This document shows positions 47,101-57,639 of a stretch of 64,000 nt of DNA, piece after piece; the first letter of the stretch is position 1; each line of letters begins with the position of its first letter. The stretch comes from Kryptolebias marmoratus (taxonomy: Eukaryota > Chordata > Actinopteri > Cyprinodontiformes > Rivulidae). Where the stretch lies: the NCBI RefSeq assembly GCF_001649575.2, contig NC_051443.1:6656468-6720467 (forward strand), read 5' to 3'. The translations under genes and the position numbers were made by a program. The notes under the pieces are model-generated. The model was not told where the DNA came from. It did no database searches and saw only the letters and a program-made list of their open reading frames with translations.

Positions 47101-50100
47101 AACCCCACTGCCGTCAGACTGCGTTTACCCAATTCCATGAGGATCCATCCCACGTTCCACACGTCGCAAGTGAAACCCGTGTCGGTTAGTGCTCTGTGCC
47201 CNNNNNNNNNNNNNNNNNNNNNNNNNNNNNNNNNNNNNNNNNNNNNNNNNNNNNNNNNNNNNNNNNNNNNNNNNNNNNNNNNNNNNNNNNNNNNNNNNNN
47301 NNNNNNNNNNNNNNNNNNNNNNNNNNNNNNNNNNNNNNNNNNNNNNNNNNNNNNNNNNNNNNNNNNNNNNNNNNNNNNNNNNNNNNNNNNNNNNNNNNNN
47401 NNNNNNNNNNNNNNNNNNNNNNNNNNNNNNNNNNNNNNNNNNNNNNNNNNNNNNNNNNNNNNNNNNNNNNNNNNNNNNNNNNNNNNNNNNNNNNNNNNNN
47501 NNNNNNNNNNNNNNNNNNNNNNNNNNNNNNNNNNNNNNNNNNNNNNNNNNNNNNNNNNNNNNNNNNNNNNNNNNNNNNNNNNNNNNNNNNNNNNNNNNNN
47601 NNNNNNNNNNNNNNNNNNNNNNNNNNNNNNNNNNNNNNNNNNNNNNNNNNNNNNNNNNNNNNNNNNNNNNNNNNNNNNNCCCTCCTCACCTGCAAGTGAT
47701 CTGGCTAATGGCAAGGACAGGTGTATTTAAGGCGGTGGCAGAGACCAGACCAGTGCTGGAGCATTACCTGCTTGTGGTAAAGTCGCTGAGCCTCTGTACA
47801 AGAAAGATTTTGTTATCCCGAGTTTGACTAACTCTGTCTCGCTTTTGTGCCTCAGGAATTACCTTCTGCCCCGTGGATCCAGTCTGGTTTTCGTTTTTCT
47901 TGAGACCTCTGCTAACGCTCATACTACCTGCCTCCCGTGCCTGTCTGTCTGCTTCACAATATCATCCGGAAGGAATTACTCACCACTGGAAGGATACTCA
48001 CCCTGGAACCCAAACCCACCACTGCCTGCTTCTCCAAGTGTTGGACCCGCTGCCCTGTCATAAGAACTTTAAGTACAAACCATCACTTACCATTCGTTAA
48101 TTCCTCGCGTCTCACTTCGCCATACTTACCGTGTCTTTCGCTCTTTCAGATCCCGACGTTCATTCTGTAAATATTTCCCCTGCACTGTAAATAAATCACT
48201 TACCTGAACACTCCTGGTTTCCTGTGTCTGTCTGCTGCCGGACTACTCAATAAATATTCTCTGGGTTATGACAGCAGGAGATATTTGTCTGTTCAAATGC
48301 ATTTTGTTCTGACTTGTTGAATACGGAGCCCAGTTTGATGGTATTCACATCTGTACAGCACAGTAAAACAATAATTATTTCAATACTTTGCATTTGAAAA
48401 CGTTTTTTTTTATGATAGACGCAGCTTGCTCTGTCACCACTGCCATATTTCCGCCTTTTAAATCAAAACCCTTTCATTATCAATAAAGATAAAAATAAAA
48501 AAAAAATCAAAACATCACATGCAGCGATGAATTGTGGGTAAATACTTCGCCGAAGTCCGCCTAGATGCGGGCTTAGCTGAAGGACTGATGTAGTACGCAA
48601 AGGGGGCAGGGCTAAAGACCACTCCGGAGAATCGGGACACACTACGCACCCAAACCATTCAGCATGAACGCGCATTTGAAGGACACGAGTGTGGAACAAG
48701 TATTGGGACCAGGCCACTGTAAACACAACCTGAAGTAAAAGACAAAGATGGCAAATACAAGAGCAAAATCCAAAACCTCTTTGTGGACTGACTAAAAAGT
48801 GGAAGTTCTACTTTGTGTCACATTAGCCTAAAGGAACATAATGGACTATTTCAGGCCCAGTAAGCAGTAAAGGGCAGCTGAAGGGAAGGGCTTTCCTCAC
48901 AATGTTTAAAGCATATCAGGCTAAATGTTTTTTTGTTAAATTTTAAAACTTTAAAAATATTAAAAATATTACCATTTCCCACATTTTTTCAAAAATGTGT
49001 ACTTGATGTATCTATATTGTAGATCTTTTCCCACAATGTCTGCTTTTTAGTATTGCTGATAGAAAAGGTTCAATAAAGTGATAAAAAACTTTGTGGCTTT
49101 TGATTATTTGGTGTTTTAATAAAAGGATTTTGCTCTTCTCTATGTAGACCATTGTTATTGTTTATCAGTTTTGTTTTCTCATTTAAGTAATACAGTATAT
49201 GAAGGTTTTGCTGTAGTTGAGAAACTAGCCTCTGGATAACAAAAGTACACATTTAAGCTAGGGCTTTTACATCATCGTTTCCAAAAGGCAGACCCTCCAG
49301 GATTTTGCGATGTTGCGATCGCAACCATTAGCGCAAAATCAAGCAAACCCTGCGAAATCGCAACTTTGCCCAAAACACTGCAACTTTCCCGCAACTTTAA
49401 CCAAAATAACCCCAAATAACTCACGAAGAAGAGATGTGACGTCACATCCTGTTAACATCAGAATGCCGGGAGCATGCAGGAGCAGCGACCGAAGCCAAAA
49501 TGTGCGCTAATGCTTCACATTTGCCCACAAAGATTTCAGCAAAACACCGCAGTGAAGTTAGTTTTAAGTTGGATGTTGGGTATTCGTGCTCCGCGGAGTT
49601 AGCGGCGTCTAGCTCACTGCTGACTTAGCTGTCCCTAAATGAACCACCACGCTTGAGAGAAGGGGCCGGCAGAGAACGGCTGGCCGACATTAGCGTTCCT
49701 GTTTCGGGTCAGCCGTGAGCTAGATGCCGCTAACTCCGCGGAGCGCGAATATCCAACATCCAACTTAAAACTAACTTCACTGCGGTCGCAAACCAGTTTC
49801 CTACCCAGCTGCAGGAGAGTGGGGGGAAGATGTTTTGCACGTCCTGCAGTGTAATCATGGAACATAAACGCATCGACAAACACTTTGTGTCTGCAAAACA
49901 TGTGAGGAGAGCTGCAGACGAGGGACAATCCAGAAATAGTCATGAATGTCAGTTTATAAGCTATCAAAGTTCATAAATAAAGCCCCTTTTGATAATGTCA
50001 ATGTTTGTTGGTAATTATCTTACAAAACTAGTAAGTATTTTTGGTTTATATATTAAAAGTTATGTTTTTTATTGATTTTAGTAAACAAATTGCAACTTTT

Positions 50101-52834
50101 CATCGCAACTTTTAGGAAAATGCTCCGCGAAATCAGGCATTTTAGCCCACAACAATCACAAAAAATGCCTGCGAAATCCTGGAGGGACTGAAAAGGCTGC
50201 GTTTTGACTCCACACAAAAAATCCAACAGTGGTGTTTCAAGATTTTTTCACTCTGGACCTCTGTTTAAAAAAAAACAATCAGTTTGGGGCTACTAAAATG
50301 CTGTTTGCTTGTGGACACCGAGGCCGAAACAATAAAACAGTGCTGGGAGAAGGAACAGAAACATTTTTAAAAAATGGATACGTTTTTCTGTTCCCAAAAA
50401 AAATTTTGTGAAAGTTTCAGCATCATCCCTGTTGGGTTTCAGTCCCATTCTTACCGTTGGAGGACGGGAAGTTTTTCCAGGATGGCTTTGCAGGAAGTGC
50501 ATGCCTTGAGTTTGAGGGTGACAGGGAAGTGATAGTAGTGGTGGCAGGCTTTGGACAACAGGATTTCCTGTTTGGCTGAAAAAACAGAAAAAACAGGGCA
50601 GAGTCACCAGCTTCAGCTTCTGGTTTTATAATGAATCGCAACGTTTAACTAACTAAAACACACAGCAGCTACATATTATATTAAATGTTACATGATGGAA
50701 AAAGTAGGAACTTTGCTCCATAATGCCAGCTTGACTTCAGATCAGAACCACAAAAAGCCATAAATTCTGACTTTGCACACACTGCAATGAATATATTCCA
50801 ATGAATTCCTTTTTACCTTATCTAAGCATCAAAAAGCTTTTTTTTCTGTTGATTGGTAATCGGTACTGACTTATTCAGAATAAGACAAATGAAAAAGAAC
50901 GAAAGTAGAGTTTTGCTCACTTTTTGTGGTATGATACGTAAACAGCTGGAATGTCGTTGTGTATATTTTATCTCTGTTTCCAAAGCAGATAAATGTGTTT
51001 AAACATTATATATACAACATACAGACTTTCAGACTGTGGGTGGGCGTTTCCCATGGCAACAACAGACTGACAGCTCTGAAAGAAGGTCTACTGCCATTTT
51101 ATTTTAGTGCACCGAAAACTTACTGCGAGCAGTGATCATTTTTCAACACAAACATATAGAATGAACAAGCCACAGCTAGTAACAGTTTAATGTTTGTATG
51201 AGCTAGTCTTGTTCTTTATTTTGTTTGTTCAGCCAACACGTTGAGTCATAGGCAGCTGCCACATACAGTGAGTGAAGGTCTTAACATGGTTTTAATTAAA
51301 AGCCTAGCATCCCTTTAAGAAATTCCTATTACCCGCTGCTTTTCATGCCAGACTTTTAGACTAAACTCATCTTATGATGAAAAGGGACAGAGGTGTAGTC
51401 GTTTTTGTCATACCGTGGCAACAACATTAAGCATGATATCACAAGATCTGATGCTCTGAGCATGTGTTGAGGGTGACTTTCAGCTAATATCACACTAATT
51501 TATAGCTCAATGTCTGTAAAACTGACTGAATTACGTATGTATTTTCTAAGGTCTGTTGTCTGTGAAGACCGTCTTGAATTGGGCTGACTTCAAAAATTAT
51601 TTATCTTAAATATACAAAGATTAATTCTGGAAGGTTTTCTTAAAGTCTTATATATTTTGCTTTTCGACAGACAAATGAACACACACAGACATGGGCAAAA
51701 ACATTATCACTATTCCAAATCTGCTTAAAGTTGTTAATGACAACAATACAGCAACATTTAAAATGTTAATGTTGTACTTAATTAAAATGAACAGTGTCAA
51801 AGTTTATAAAGTGTTTGACCGTCCATAAGTTACAACGCTAACTTTCACCAGCTGAAACAGATTTATCTGTGTCAGTCAAACAAATAAAGTAAAATTTAAG
51901 TGTTTTCTTCGGCAAGGATGGGCTTTGGAGGCAGAGAGGGATAGAGCGAAACCTCCTGGTTCATTAATCTGAAGTTTTAAGTCCACTTAACTTAGTTTAC
52001 TGAGTTCAGCTTTAAACTGACCTCCAGTACGGATTAAAAATATGCACCTTTATGTTGAAGTGAAGTTTTACATTTCTGAATTTTCCTGTTTAATTTTTTT
52101 CCTAAGATTGAGATGATAATGGTGTCTTCACGAAAGATTAACAACAGTAACAGAAGCTGGCTGAGCCGCTGAATGTATAAATGTGACAATATTTTCAGGT
52201 TTGTCATACCTCAATGTTAGATGTATCACTGCAGCCCAACTATTAGTTTGATGACTGATTGCCAAATACATTTCATGCAACATTTGGAGTTTTTCAGAGT
52301 TATAGTTGGGCACACTTGCTCTCTTGTTCATGCCCCATCTAGGGTCACTGCTACTGCCCTTTAGTAAAATCTGTCAGGTCCTGTTTGACGCAGATCCTTT
52401 TCCTGTCAGAGTGAGATTTTTATTGTTCCAAGGGTGCAGCCTCCTGAATCTCACTCCCCCAGCCGTTTCCTGTTTCCTCTCAAAGAGGAAGTGCTGCTTT
52501 GCTTCAGCCTGTTTCCCTCCTGCATCTTCTCTGGGACAAATCTGGAATGCTTGCTGCCAAATGGACTCTGTATCAACCAAGAATGAAAAGGTTTCCACAA
52601 AGCGGTATGTCCTCCTGCTTTGTAATAAACGTGCACACACAGATACACAGAATCAGCAAGGCGTTCTTTGTGAATGCGCAGCAGGCCGACACAGTCACGT
52701 ACAAAGCCAACCCGACGTTGCATACTATATTGCCCTGTCTGAGTGATCAGCCTTGAAGGTGTGTGCTCACCTGCTTCCCTGAAATAAAGCATTCCCATGG
52801 TGCCGCAGCACGTAGGCTCTTTGTTAGCACACAT
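41107..52834 (-). CDS. Hypothetical three-exon small gene (about 102 residues)
   Basis: Not recognised, and only a candidate. Three minus-strand segments join in frame: 52771-52834 (ATG at 52834, donor gcag|gtgagc), 50455-50575 (acceptor after a long T-rich tract ending cag, donor caacg|gtaaga) and 41107-41230 (acceptor tcctcctgcttccag, stop at 41107). Phases match at both junctions. Pieces read [58 protein letters not shown] and [20 protein letters not shown]. It is Cys-rich with no clear signal peptide. Against it: all three frames are open in the middle segment, so openness proves little, and the second intron spans the Gypsy element. The third segment also has an internal donor-like ctgtgagt, so the gene could continue. 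Confidence 0.25.
41231..42430. other. Unassigned stretch; part of a DNA-transposon relic at its right end
   Basis: 42310-42430 matches, in opposite orientation, the TIR relic at 1535-2235 (for example gattttaaaagtacagtata). 42107-42300 starts caggttaggccttgtccaca, like a hAT terminus, and may be a different relic fused to it. Confidence 0.45.
42426..42430. repeat. Gypsy target-site duplication, left copy (gcagg)
   Basis: The 5-bp gcagg directly precedes the LTR and recurs at 48274-48278 directly after it. Confidence 0.85.
42431..43122 (+). repeat. 5' LTR (692 bp)
   Basis: TG...CA termini. Contains a TATA-like tatttaa (42572-42578), the predicted transcript start about 30 bases later, and an aataaa (43100-43105) near the 3' end. 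Related solo LTRs lie at 16400 and 33013. Confidence 0.92.
42572..42578 (+). promoter_or_regulatory. TATA-like box of the Gypsy LTR
   Basis: tatttaagg lies about 31 bases before gctggagcatt (42603-42613). The same spacing is kept in the solo LTRs, which have tacttaagg. Confidence 0.6.
43124..43134 (+). promoter_or_regulatory. Predicted self-primer binding site
   Basis: aatgctccagc begins one base after the 5' LTR and is the exact reverse complement of gctggagcatt at 42603-42613, the predicted 5' end of the element's own RNA. Self-priming of this kind is established for Tf1 and proposed for sushi-type elements. No tRNA-like TGG primer site is seen. The gag ATG (43125) lies inside it. Confidence 0.7.
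43125..44124 (+). pseudogene. gag: Gypsy gag, frameshifted
   Basis: Capsid and nucleocapsid polyprotein of the retrotransposon. 43125-43787 gives the N-terminal and capsid-like part (about 220 codons; block [20 protein letters not shown]). It ends at a premature stop just after a one-base frame change near 43775. The following frame to 44124 contains the rest, with a CCHC zinc knuckle [14 protein letters not shown] near 44051-44092 that binds the element RNA. The ATG overlaps the primer binding site. The break makes this copy inactive unless it is a sequencing error. Confidence 0.85.
44125..47201 (+). pseudogene. pol: Gypsy pol: protease, RT, RNase H, integrase; frameshifted and cut by a gap
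   Basis: In one frame to 46439: protease with [10 protein letters not shown] (about 44230), RT with [16 protein letters not shown] and the catalytic YLDDILIF (about 45180), RNase H with [18 protein letters not shown] and [10 protein letters not shown], then the integrase HHCC zinc region ([10 protein letters not shown] ... CQTCARNK). At about 46410 the frame changes. The integrase core continues to 47201 with VVSDRGPQF and [13 protein letters not shown], so the DDE positions are present across the break. The C-terminal integrase part ([15 protein letters not shown]) runs into the gap. Protease, RT and RNase H look intact. Confidence 0.9.
47202..47679. other. Assembly gap (478 N)
   Basis: All bases are N. 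It hides the end of pol, any chromodomain and roughly the first 97 bases of the 3' LTR. ORFs drawn across it are meaningless. By alignment to the 5' LTR the 3' LTR should start near 47583 if the gap length is real. Confidence 0.98.
47680..48273 (+). repeat. 3' LTR, visible part
   Basis: Matches 42528-43122 of the 5' LTR with about eight substitutions and a one-base deletion. It ends ttatgaca directly before gcagg. Confidence 0.92.
48274..48715 (-). mobile_element. Right part of the TIR DNA-transposon relic split by Gypsy
   Basis: Reverse complement of the copy at 1535-1965: it shares 'cattttgttctgacttgttg'-type text, the poly-A/T region near 48490 and the terminus ending attgggaccaggcc. Its left part lies before the Gypsy element at about 42310-42430. 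Confidence 0.65.
48716..49289. other. Unassigned intergenic DNA
   Basis: AT-rich, no ORF of note, no recognised repeat. Confidence 0.35.
49290..50189 (+). mobile_element. hAT-like DNA transposon remnant with a large internal hairpin
   Basis: Termini cagaccctccaggattttgc and, reverse-complemented, cagtccctccaggatttcgc, flanked by aaaagg on both sides (6 bp; a full hAT duplication would be 8). A short frame around 49830-49925 reads [20 protein letters not shown], which looks like a BED/CGGBP1-type zinc finger often found in hAT-derived genes. Most of a transposase is missing. A 76-bp inverted repeat sits at 49548-49623 and 49709-49784. Confidence 0.7.
49548..49784. repeat. 76-bp inverted repeat with an 85-bp loop
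   Basis: Left arm 49548-49623 and right arm 49709-49784 are reverse complements with about four mismatches. The arms include ctccgcggagttagcggc and its complement. A transcript could fold into a long hairpin. Confidence 0.88.
50190..51319. other. Mostly unassigned; contains candidate exon 50455-50575
   Basis: Apart from the candidate minus-strand exon, no gene or repeat is recognised. Confidence 0.35.
51320..51700 (-). repeat. Modular ~300-bp repeat family, copy L
   Basis: Minus orientation, with terminal block 'ttttcatgccagacttttag', then 'gttgagggtgactttcagct' and 'cttgaattgggctgacttca'. Confidence 0.6.
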
Positions 52835-53366
52835 TAAATAGTTCTTTGTGTGCAGGGAGGGTCAGATCATAACAATTAGTCCAAATACAAAAGGACTGAA
52901 CACTGGTGACACTTCAGCACTGCAAAACACTATGTTTAAAATATAAATATGATTGACTAATGAGAAATTTATCATCATAACGCTAAGTGAGGAGGCGTTT
53001 TGTGTTTTGGTCGATGCCACTTGAAGTCCAGCCTTTCAAGCATGAACACAAAAGTTGTTTTTGTACGCATGACTGCTTCCAAAGAGCTGTTCTGCACGTA
53101 CTTAGAATGACAAATGAGTCCTCGTTGTCAGACGTCTAAGCGTTGATTTCAAGGCAGAGAAGGGGCCGTGTGTCAGTCTTTTCATACATCATGTGGACTG
53201 AACCCACTGTCTGTGCTTCAGGTTTGCACATTTAGCTTCATCTGAATGCAAAATCCATCAGTCTAAAAGTACAAACAGATATAAGAGCTCATTAGGAGTG
53301 TTTCATCACTATGAAAAACTCACAGTGAAACAGCATTTGGGCCTGTGGTGAATACTTACAGCTCAC
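51701..53366. other. Gene-poor stretch
   Basis: Holds the candidate first exon 52771-52834 (minus). Bases 52370-52760 are GC-richer with overlapping ORFs on both strands that have no recognised domain. Confidence 0.35.
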
Positions 53367-54330
53367 TGTCACAGCTGCATTTTTTCTTGATGTTGGTTTT
53401 GTTTGCATTCCCCTGTTTTAGATAGCTTAGTTTTTTGTTTATTAGTATGTTCCAGAATTATTTTCTGCCCATGTTTTTCTGTTTTTTGTTCATTCTTTCC
53501 CTCAGCCTGCAAAGCTTGTCATACACACCTGTTGGTCATTTCTAATCATCTCACCTGTTCTCACCTGCTAGTCCATCCCTGTAGCTATAAGCTCCCTGGT
53601 TTTACTCAGCCTGTCAGATCCTCATACTCATGTCCCGTTTGTTTCTGTTTCAAACCTGGCTTTTTGTTGCATCTGCCGGTTTTGTTTTTGTTTATTTTTA
53701 ATAAACTATTCCTGGCTTTTATCTGCCTGCATGCTACCTGTTGTCTGTAATCTTTGGATCCTCTACAACCACCATTGTTATTAAATCATCTGACCAACTA
53801 TGGACCCAGCAGACCATGTGCTCGAGTAGTCTCATCCACACCTTAGAGAGGCTGTGGGGATCTGTTACTGGCTCAACAGGTGCAAGACATAAATTGTTTG
53901 TTTTCTCCTTGCTTTCTTGACCTCAAGTACTGAAATCTCTCATCCGGAGTAACAGCCTGGACTATCTAAGAGCTTTGGTAAAAAAAAAAAAAAGAATGAC
54001 AGACTTAGATCCAGTCATTAAGCACTATCTTCTTGCACCAGCCACTTCCTCAGTCTGAGTCCTTCTGAGTAACACCCGAGCTTCATGGTGCTTCGGGTTC
54101 TGCCCAGCTTTCTGCTGCCGTGGTGGCCTCTGCCCAATTCTCTGCCACTGCAACACCAGTTCCTGCTCTCATGTCTGAGGAGGTCTGGAGGATGCCTCTC
54201 ATCCTGATGCTGGTCCAGAGTCTGAAGGGGTCTAGCTGGATGCCTCCCTTCTAAACTACCTTGCCTGCCCGAGTGTGCCCCAAGTCACCTGCCTGAGCTG
54301 TTGAGCTCCTGGTTCTGTTCATTTTACTTG
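53367..54330 (+). mobile_element. Decayed Gypsy-type LTR followed by gag remnant
   Basis: A candidate LTR begins tgtcacagctgc and ends near 53795 (aataaac at about 53700, ctgacca end). It is followed at 53800 by ATGGACCCAGCAGACCATGT, a start seen in fish Gypsy gag genes, then stops. The text to about 54300 keeps a Ser/Pro/Ala-rich gag-like composition. It is a different family from the element at 42431. The second LTR is absent. Confidence 0.5.
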
Positions 54331-55330
54331 TTGGAGTCTGATAGGGGTTACATTGTGGGTTTGATGAGGCTAGGTGGTCAGATTGTGCAGCTGCCTGTCA
54401 CATGTGGCGTGCAGATGTTCCAGTGGTCCAATGTTGGAACCAATGTGTGTGTGAAGGAACCCACACACTTTAAGACAGACCACAACAAGGAAGGTTCATT
54501 GTGTTTGCACCAAGCATCACAGAACCCTATGAAATCTGCACATGCCATCCAGATACAGGAACAAGACTCTTTTTAACACTCTGTATTGTCCTCCACTGTG
54601 TCTTAGTGACTGGTATCAGCTGGACTAAATGTTCACTTTCCATATGAAGCTGCTATTAACACCAGAGCAGAGACGATTATGTTTGGAGTGGTACCAGAAC
54701 CAGGAGGCGTGGACTGATGATGAATAGAGTCATGTTATGTTCAGAGATGAATCTTTCAGCATTACGGCTGATGACCATTTTGTGCTCTTATGGTGGCACT
54801 GCTGATGTTGTGGAGAGACACACTGCTGTTCCTCCTGGCATCAAAGCGGATGGAGCCATAGATTCTGAGTTAAGGACTCCTCTGGTACTGATTCAGGGAC
54901 ACTGATGTTCTCATTGCTACATCAGTAATATCCTGAGTCTGCACGTCTTACTACTCTTGAAACAGAACACTGGTCCAATCTTTCAACAAAACAACATCTG
55001 TCCACACACAGCGTGTGTGTCTATAGACTGCCTGCATCATGTTGAGGTCCACCTGGGGTTAGCCAGGTCTCCCAATCTTTCCCCAATCAAACATGTGTGG
55101 GATCAGCTCAGACATCAACTCCTACCAAATTCTGGTCTGCTGGATATGGATATCCAGTTCCAACAGCTGTGGGCTGACTTGCTGCAGGAGAGGATCCGAC
55201 ATCTGGATGACTTCGTTCTGCACTAAAACTTGGGTTGTCTCCAGGTCAGAAGGGGGGTCCACACCCTGCTGACGTGCGACCAGCAGTGCGTTCATGCTGT
55301 CAACTCTGCAATCCATCTAATCTGATATTA
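54331..55330 (+). pseudogene. Tc1-like transposase relic
   Basis: Remnants in several frames. An N-terminal helix-turn-helix-like part (GLMRLGGQIVQLPVTCGVQ) lies at 54355-54415. Core pieces follow, RDESFSITADD near 54745 and IFQQNNICPHTACV near 54970. The C-terminal block is LARSPNLSPIKHVWDQL, then LWADLLQERIRHLDD near 55057-55220. The order and the SPxLxPIxHxWD motif are diagnostic of Tc1/mariner transposases. Multiple stops and frameshifts make it dead. Terminal inverted repeats were not located. Confidence 0.78.
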
Positions 55331-57200
55331 TAATAATTGTAATACAGTCACATAACCATTTAACACAAGCAATTTCATTTAATTTCCACCACTATATCTG
55401 ATTGGAAATTAAATGAGGCAATGATTTTTTTACTTAGTTGTGTTTGAAGGCCGGTTTCATTCGCTTCAATAGTCACTAATGATGGTTTCTGTTCCTTACA
55501 TGTATGAACCCTGGTTCATCAGCTTGGTTGCAGGCATCTGACTTTAATCAACCGATCTTTGACTTATAAGTATCTGCTCATTCCCAAACACTTTCTACAG
55601 AGGACCTCTCTCTTGGTTCAATGAAACAAACCATCTGATGCAGCAGATCTGCTTGTAGTTTGAAAACATTTTAAGGTTTCATTGATTTTTTTATGTAAAA
55701 CACTTCTAGTTTTGTGAGATTTTTAGGTCTTCGTGACAGGACAATCCAGATTCAAAATGCTTTCCGTTTGAGGATCTGTGAAGGTCAAAGCAAAATTACC
55801 ACAGACTGAGAAAATCGTTTTCGGACTGAGGTGAATTTCAATCATTATCTTGTAGAATTTAACTTAGTTTCATCTTCAGCCTTTTTTTGCACTGTTTGTG
55901 AATCCTAAAGGAGGAGTTCTTTTGAATTTGTTATTCCTTCAGCAGTCCTAAAAGAGATTAATTCATCATTTTGTTGTATTTAAAAAGCATTTTTTGAACT
56001 TCTTCTAACCCAGGCCCTATTTCTAAAACTTACCAAGGGTCAGATGTTCTGTGGCAAAAAATCAAAATCTGACTTTAATGTTGAAGAATAATAAAAGTTT
56101 TTCTTCTTTTATTGTCAAACTGTGGCTTTGTTTATCCTTTTTTATATATGAAGGATTTCTTTGTCCTCCGGAACTTAGCTTGAGCTCCATAGTTAATTTC
56201 TTAATTGCATTACAAACAGAGGAAACAGGTTCCTGAAAACACTTCAGTCTTTTTATGGCCTTTTCCTGCTTTATGGGCACCAGTTATTTTAATCTTCAGA
56301 AGGGGAGAGGCCCGTGGCTCCTGTTAGGTCCAGCTGCGGCTGGCCAGAGAATTTGTTTTTTCTTTATCCAACTTTTCTTACAGATTGCAGATCCCAGTCC
56401 CAAAAGATCTAAAACTCCTAACTCCTAACACTAATAATGGACTGTTCCTACCTACAATGTTGGAATGTTTTTTTCCCTTCCTTTTTGTATTTTGGAAATC
56501 AGTTCATCTTTGAGTTTTTTTAGTATGAATTTATATAATTTGACTTCACTTTTGCCTGTCTCTGTATAGATCAGCACAACTAACTATCAAAGCTTGAACA
56601 TAGATTTCACAATTTAGGCAACAGGAGCTCTAAGACTTAGCTGCACTGAGGCACCGAAGCAGGAAGGGAAAAAAAAAAACAAAAAACAACTCAGTTCTTA
56701 TCATGCAATTCTTTGGCTTCAAGCTGCAATTTGACAGATTTGATCTCTGACAGCTATAAACATCAGCCTGTGCACCCCCTCACCCCCTTTCAGCAGTTAA
56801 TACATGGGAAAAGCAGTCTTATATGCTGAGTTCACCTTTAGGCTTCACTAAATACAGACTGGGCCTGTTTTTATCAGCCCTGCAAAGACAGAAGAGGGCC
56901 AAGAGGTGAGAAGCCCCCTTCAAGATGTCTGCTTCACAATGGGAGCAGAAAAGTGCTTTAAAATCAGATTCCAGCAGGATGGAGAGTGTTTGTGCAGGAG
57001 AGGGGGGTTTATCAGCGTCTAACACTCACAGGAAGTCCGCTTTGGGATTGTCCATCCAATTCCTGCGTTCCACAGGAAGCTTTGCATAAAAAGCAACTGA
57101 AAAACGCCCAAAGACATTTCATTTGTCACCGGTCGCCTCGAAGGGAGCAGCTGGAACAGACCGGAGCACGGGCTGTTTTTTTTAAAAATCTGAGACCCCA
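55331..57200. other. Gene-free stretch upstream of egfl7
   Basis: AT-rich. No recognised repeat or exon. Confidence 0.35.
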
Positions 57201-57210
57201 AAGCTGAGCT

Positions 57211-57321
57211 CTATAAAGAACCTGGAACCATGGAGGGGTCCTTTAACACGCAGGCCTACCGGCTCGCGCCCATGGCCGCCGCTCAGCGTGCACACGCACC
57301 TGATGAGCACATACTGCCAGG
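57211..57321 (+). other. Candidate TATA box plus short open exon
   Basis: tataaag at 57213 is followed by aaccATGG (57230) and an open stretch MEGSFNTQAYRLAPMAAAQR to a donor-like cagg|gtaagg near 57321. I do not recognise the peptide. It could be an alternative upstream first exon or chance. Confidence 0.2.
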
Positions 57322-57639
57322 GTAAGGTTGTGTTTTGTTGTAAATATTTTTTTTTTCAATTCACCCTGCAAAGTTTTAGTCTGGTTTATATATGAACAAT
57401 TTATACAGCAAGATTCAGACATCGAATGCCAATTATAATAATAGTAATAATAATAACTGGTTGGATATGCACTGTGAATGGCTGGAGGTGTAGAAGATGG
57501 TGCAGACACTGCCGCAGCACACAGGATGGATGAGGAAGACTTGGTTTATATGCATGGATCACTACTTTGCACATTTTTAACAAAAAGGGTCAAATGTGTT
57601 TGAATAGTACTGGTGCTGTAGCACTTAAAGTGTGTAAAT

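Larger units (their letters stand above)
42431..48273 (+). mobile_element. Sushi-like (chromovirus-type) Ty3/Gypsy LTR retrotransposon, near full length but broken
   Basis: Two LTRs beginning TGTGGTGAGG and ending TTATGACA, a 5-bp duplication on both sides, gag with a zinc knuckle, and pol in the order protease, RT, RNase H, integrase. The LTRs differ at about eight substitutions and one indel over 594 comparable bases, so insertion is fairly recent. Frameshifts in gag and integrase and a 478-base assembly gap prevent an intact reading. It inserted into an older DNA-transposon relic. The self-priming type of primer site and the gene order suggest the chromovirus/sushi group. The chromodomain that group often has would fall inside the gap. 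Confidence 0.93.

Noticed and set aside
47031..47827. Long ORFs crossing the N tract
   Set aside because: They consist of undetermined residues.
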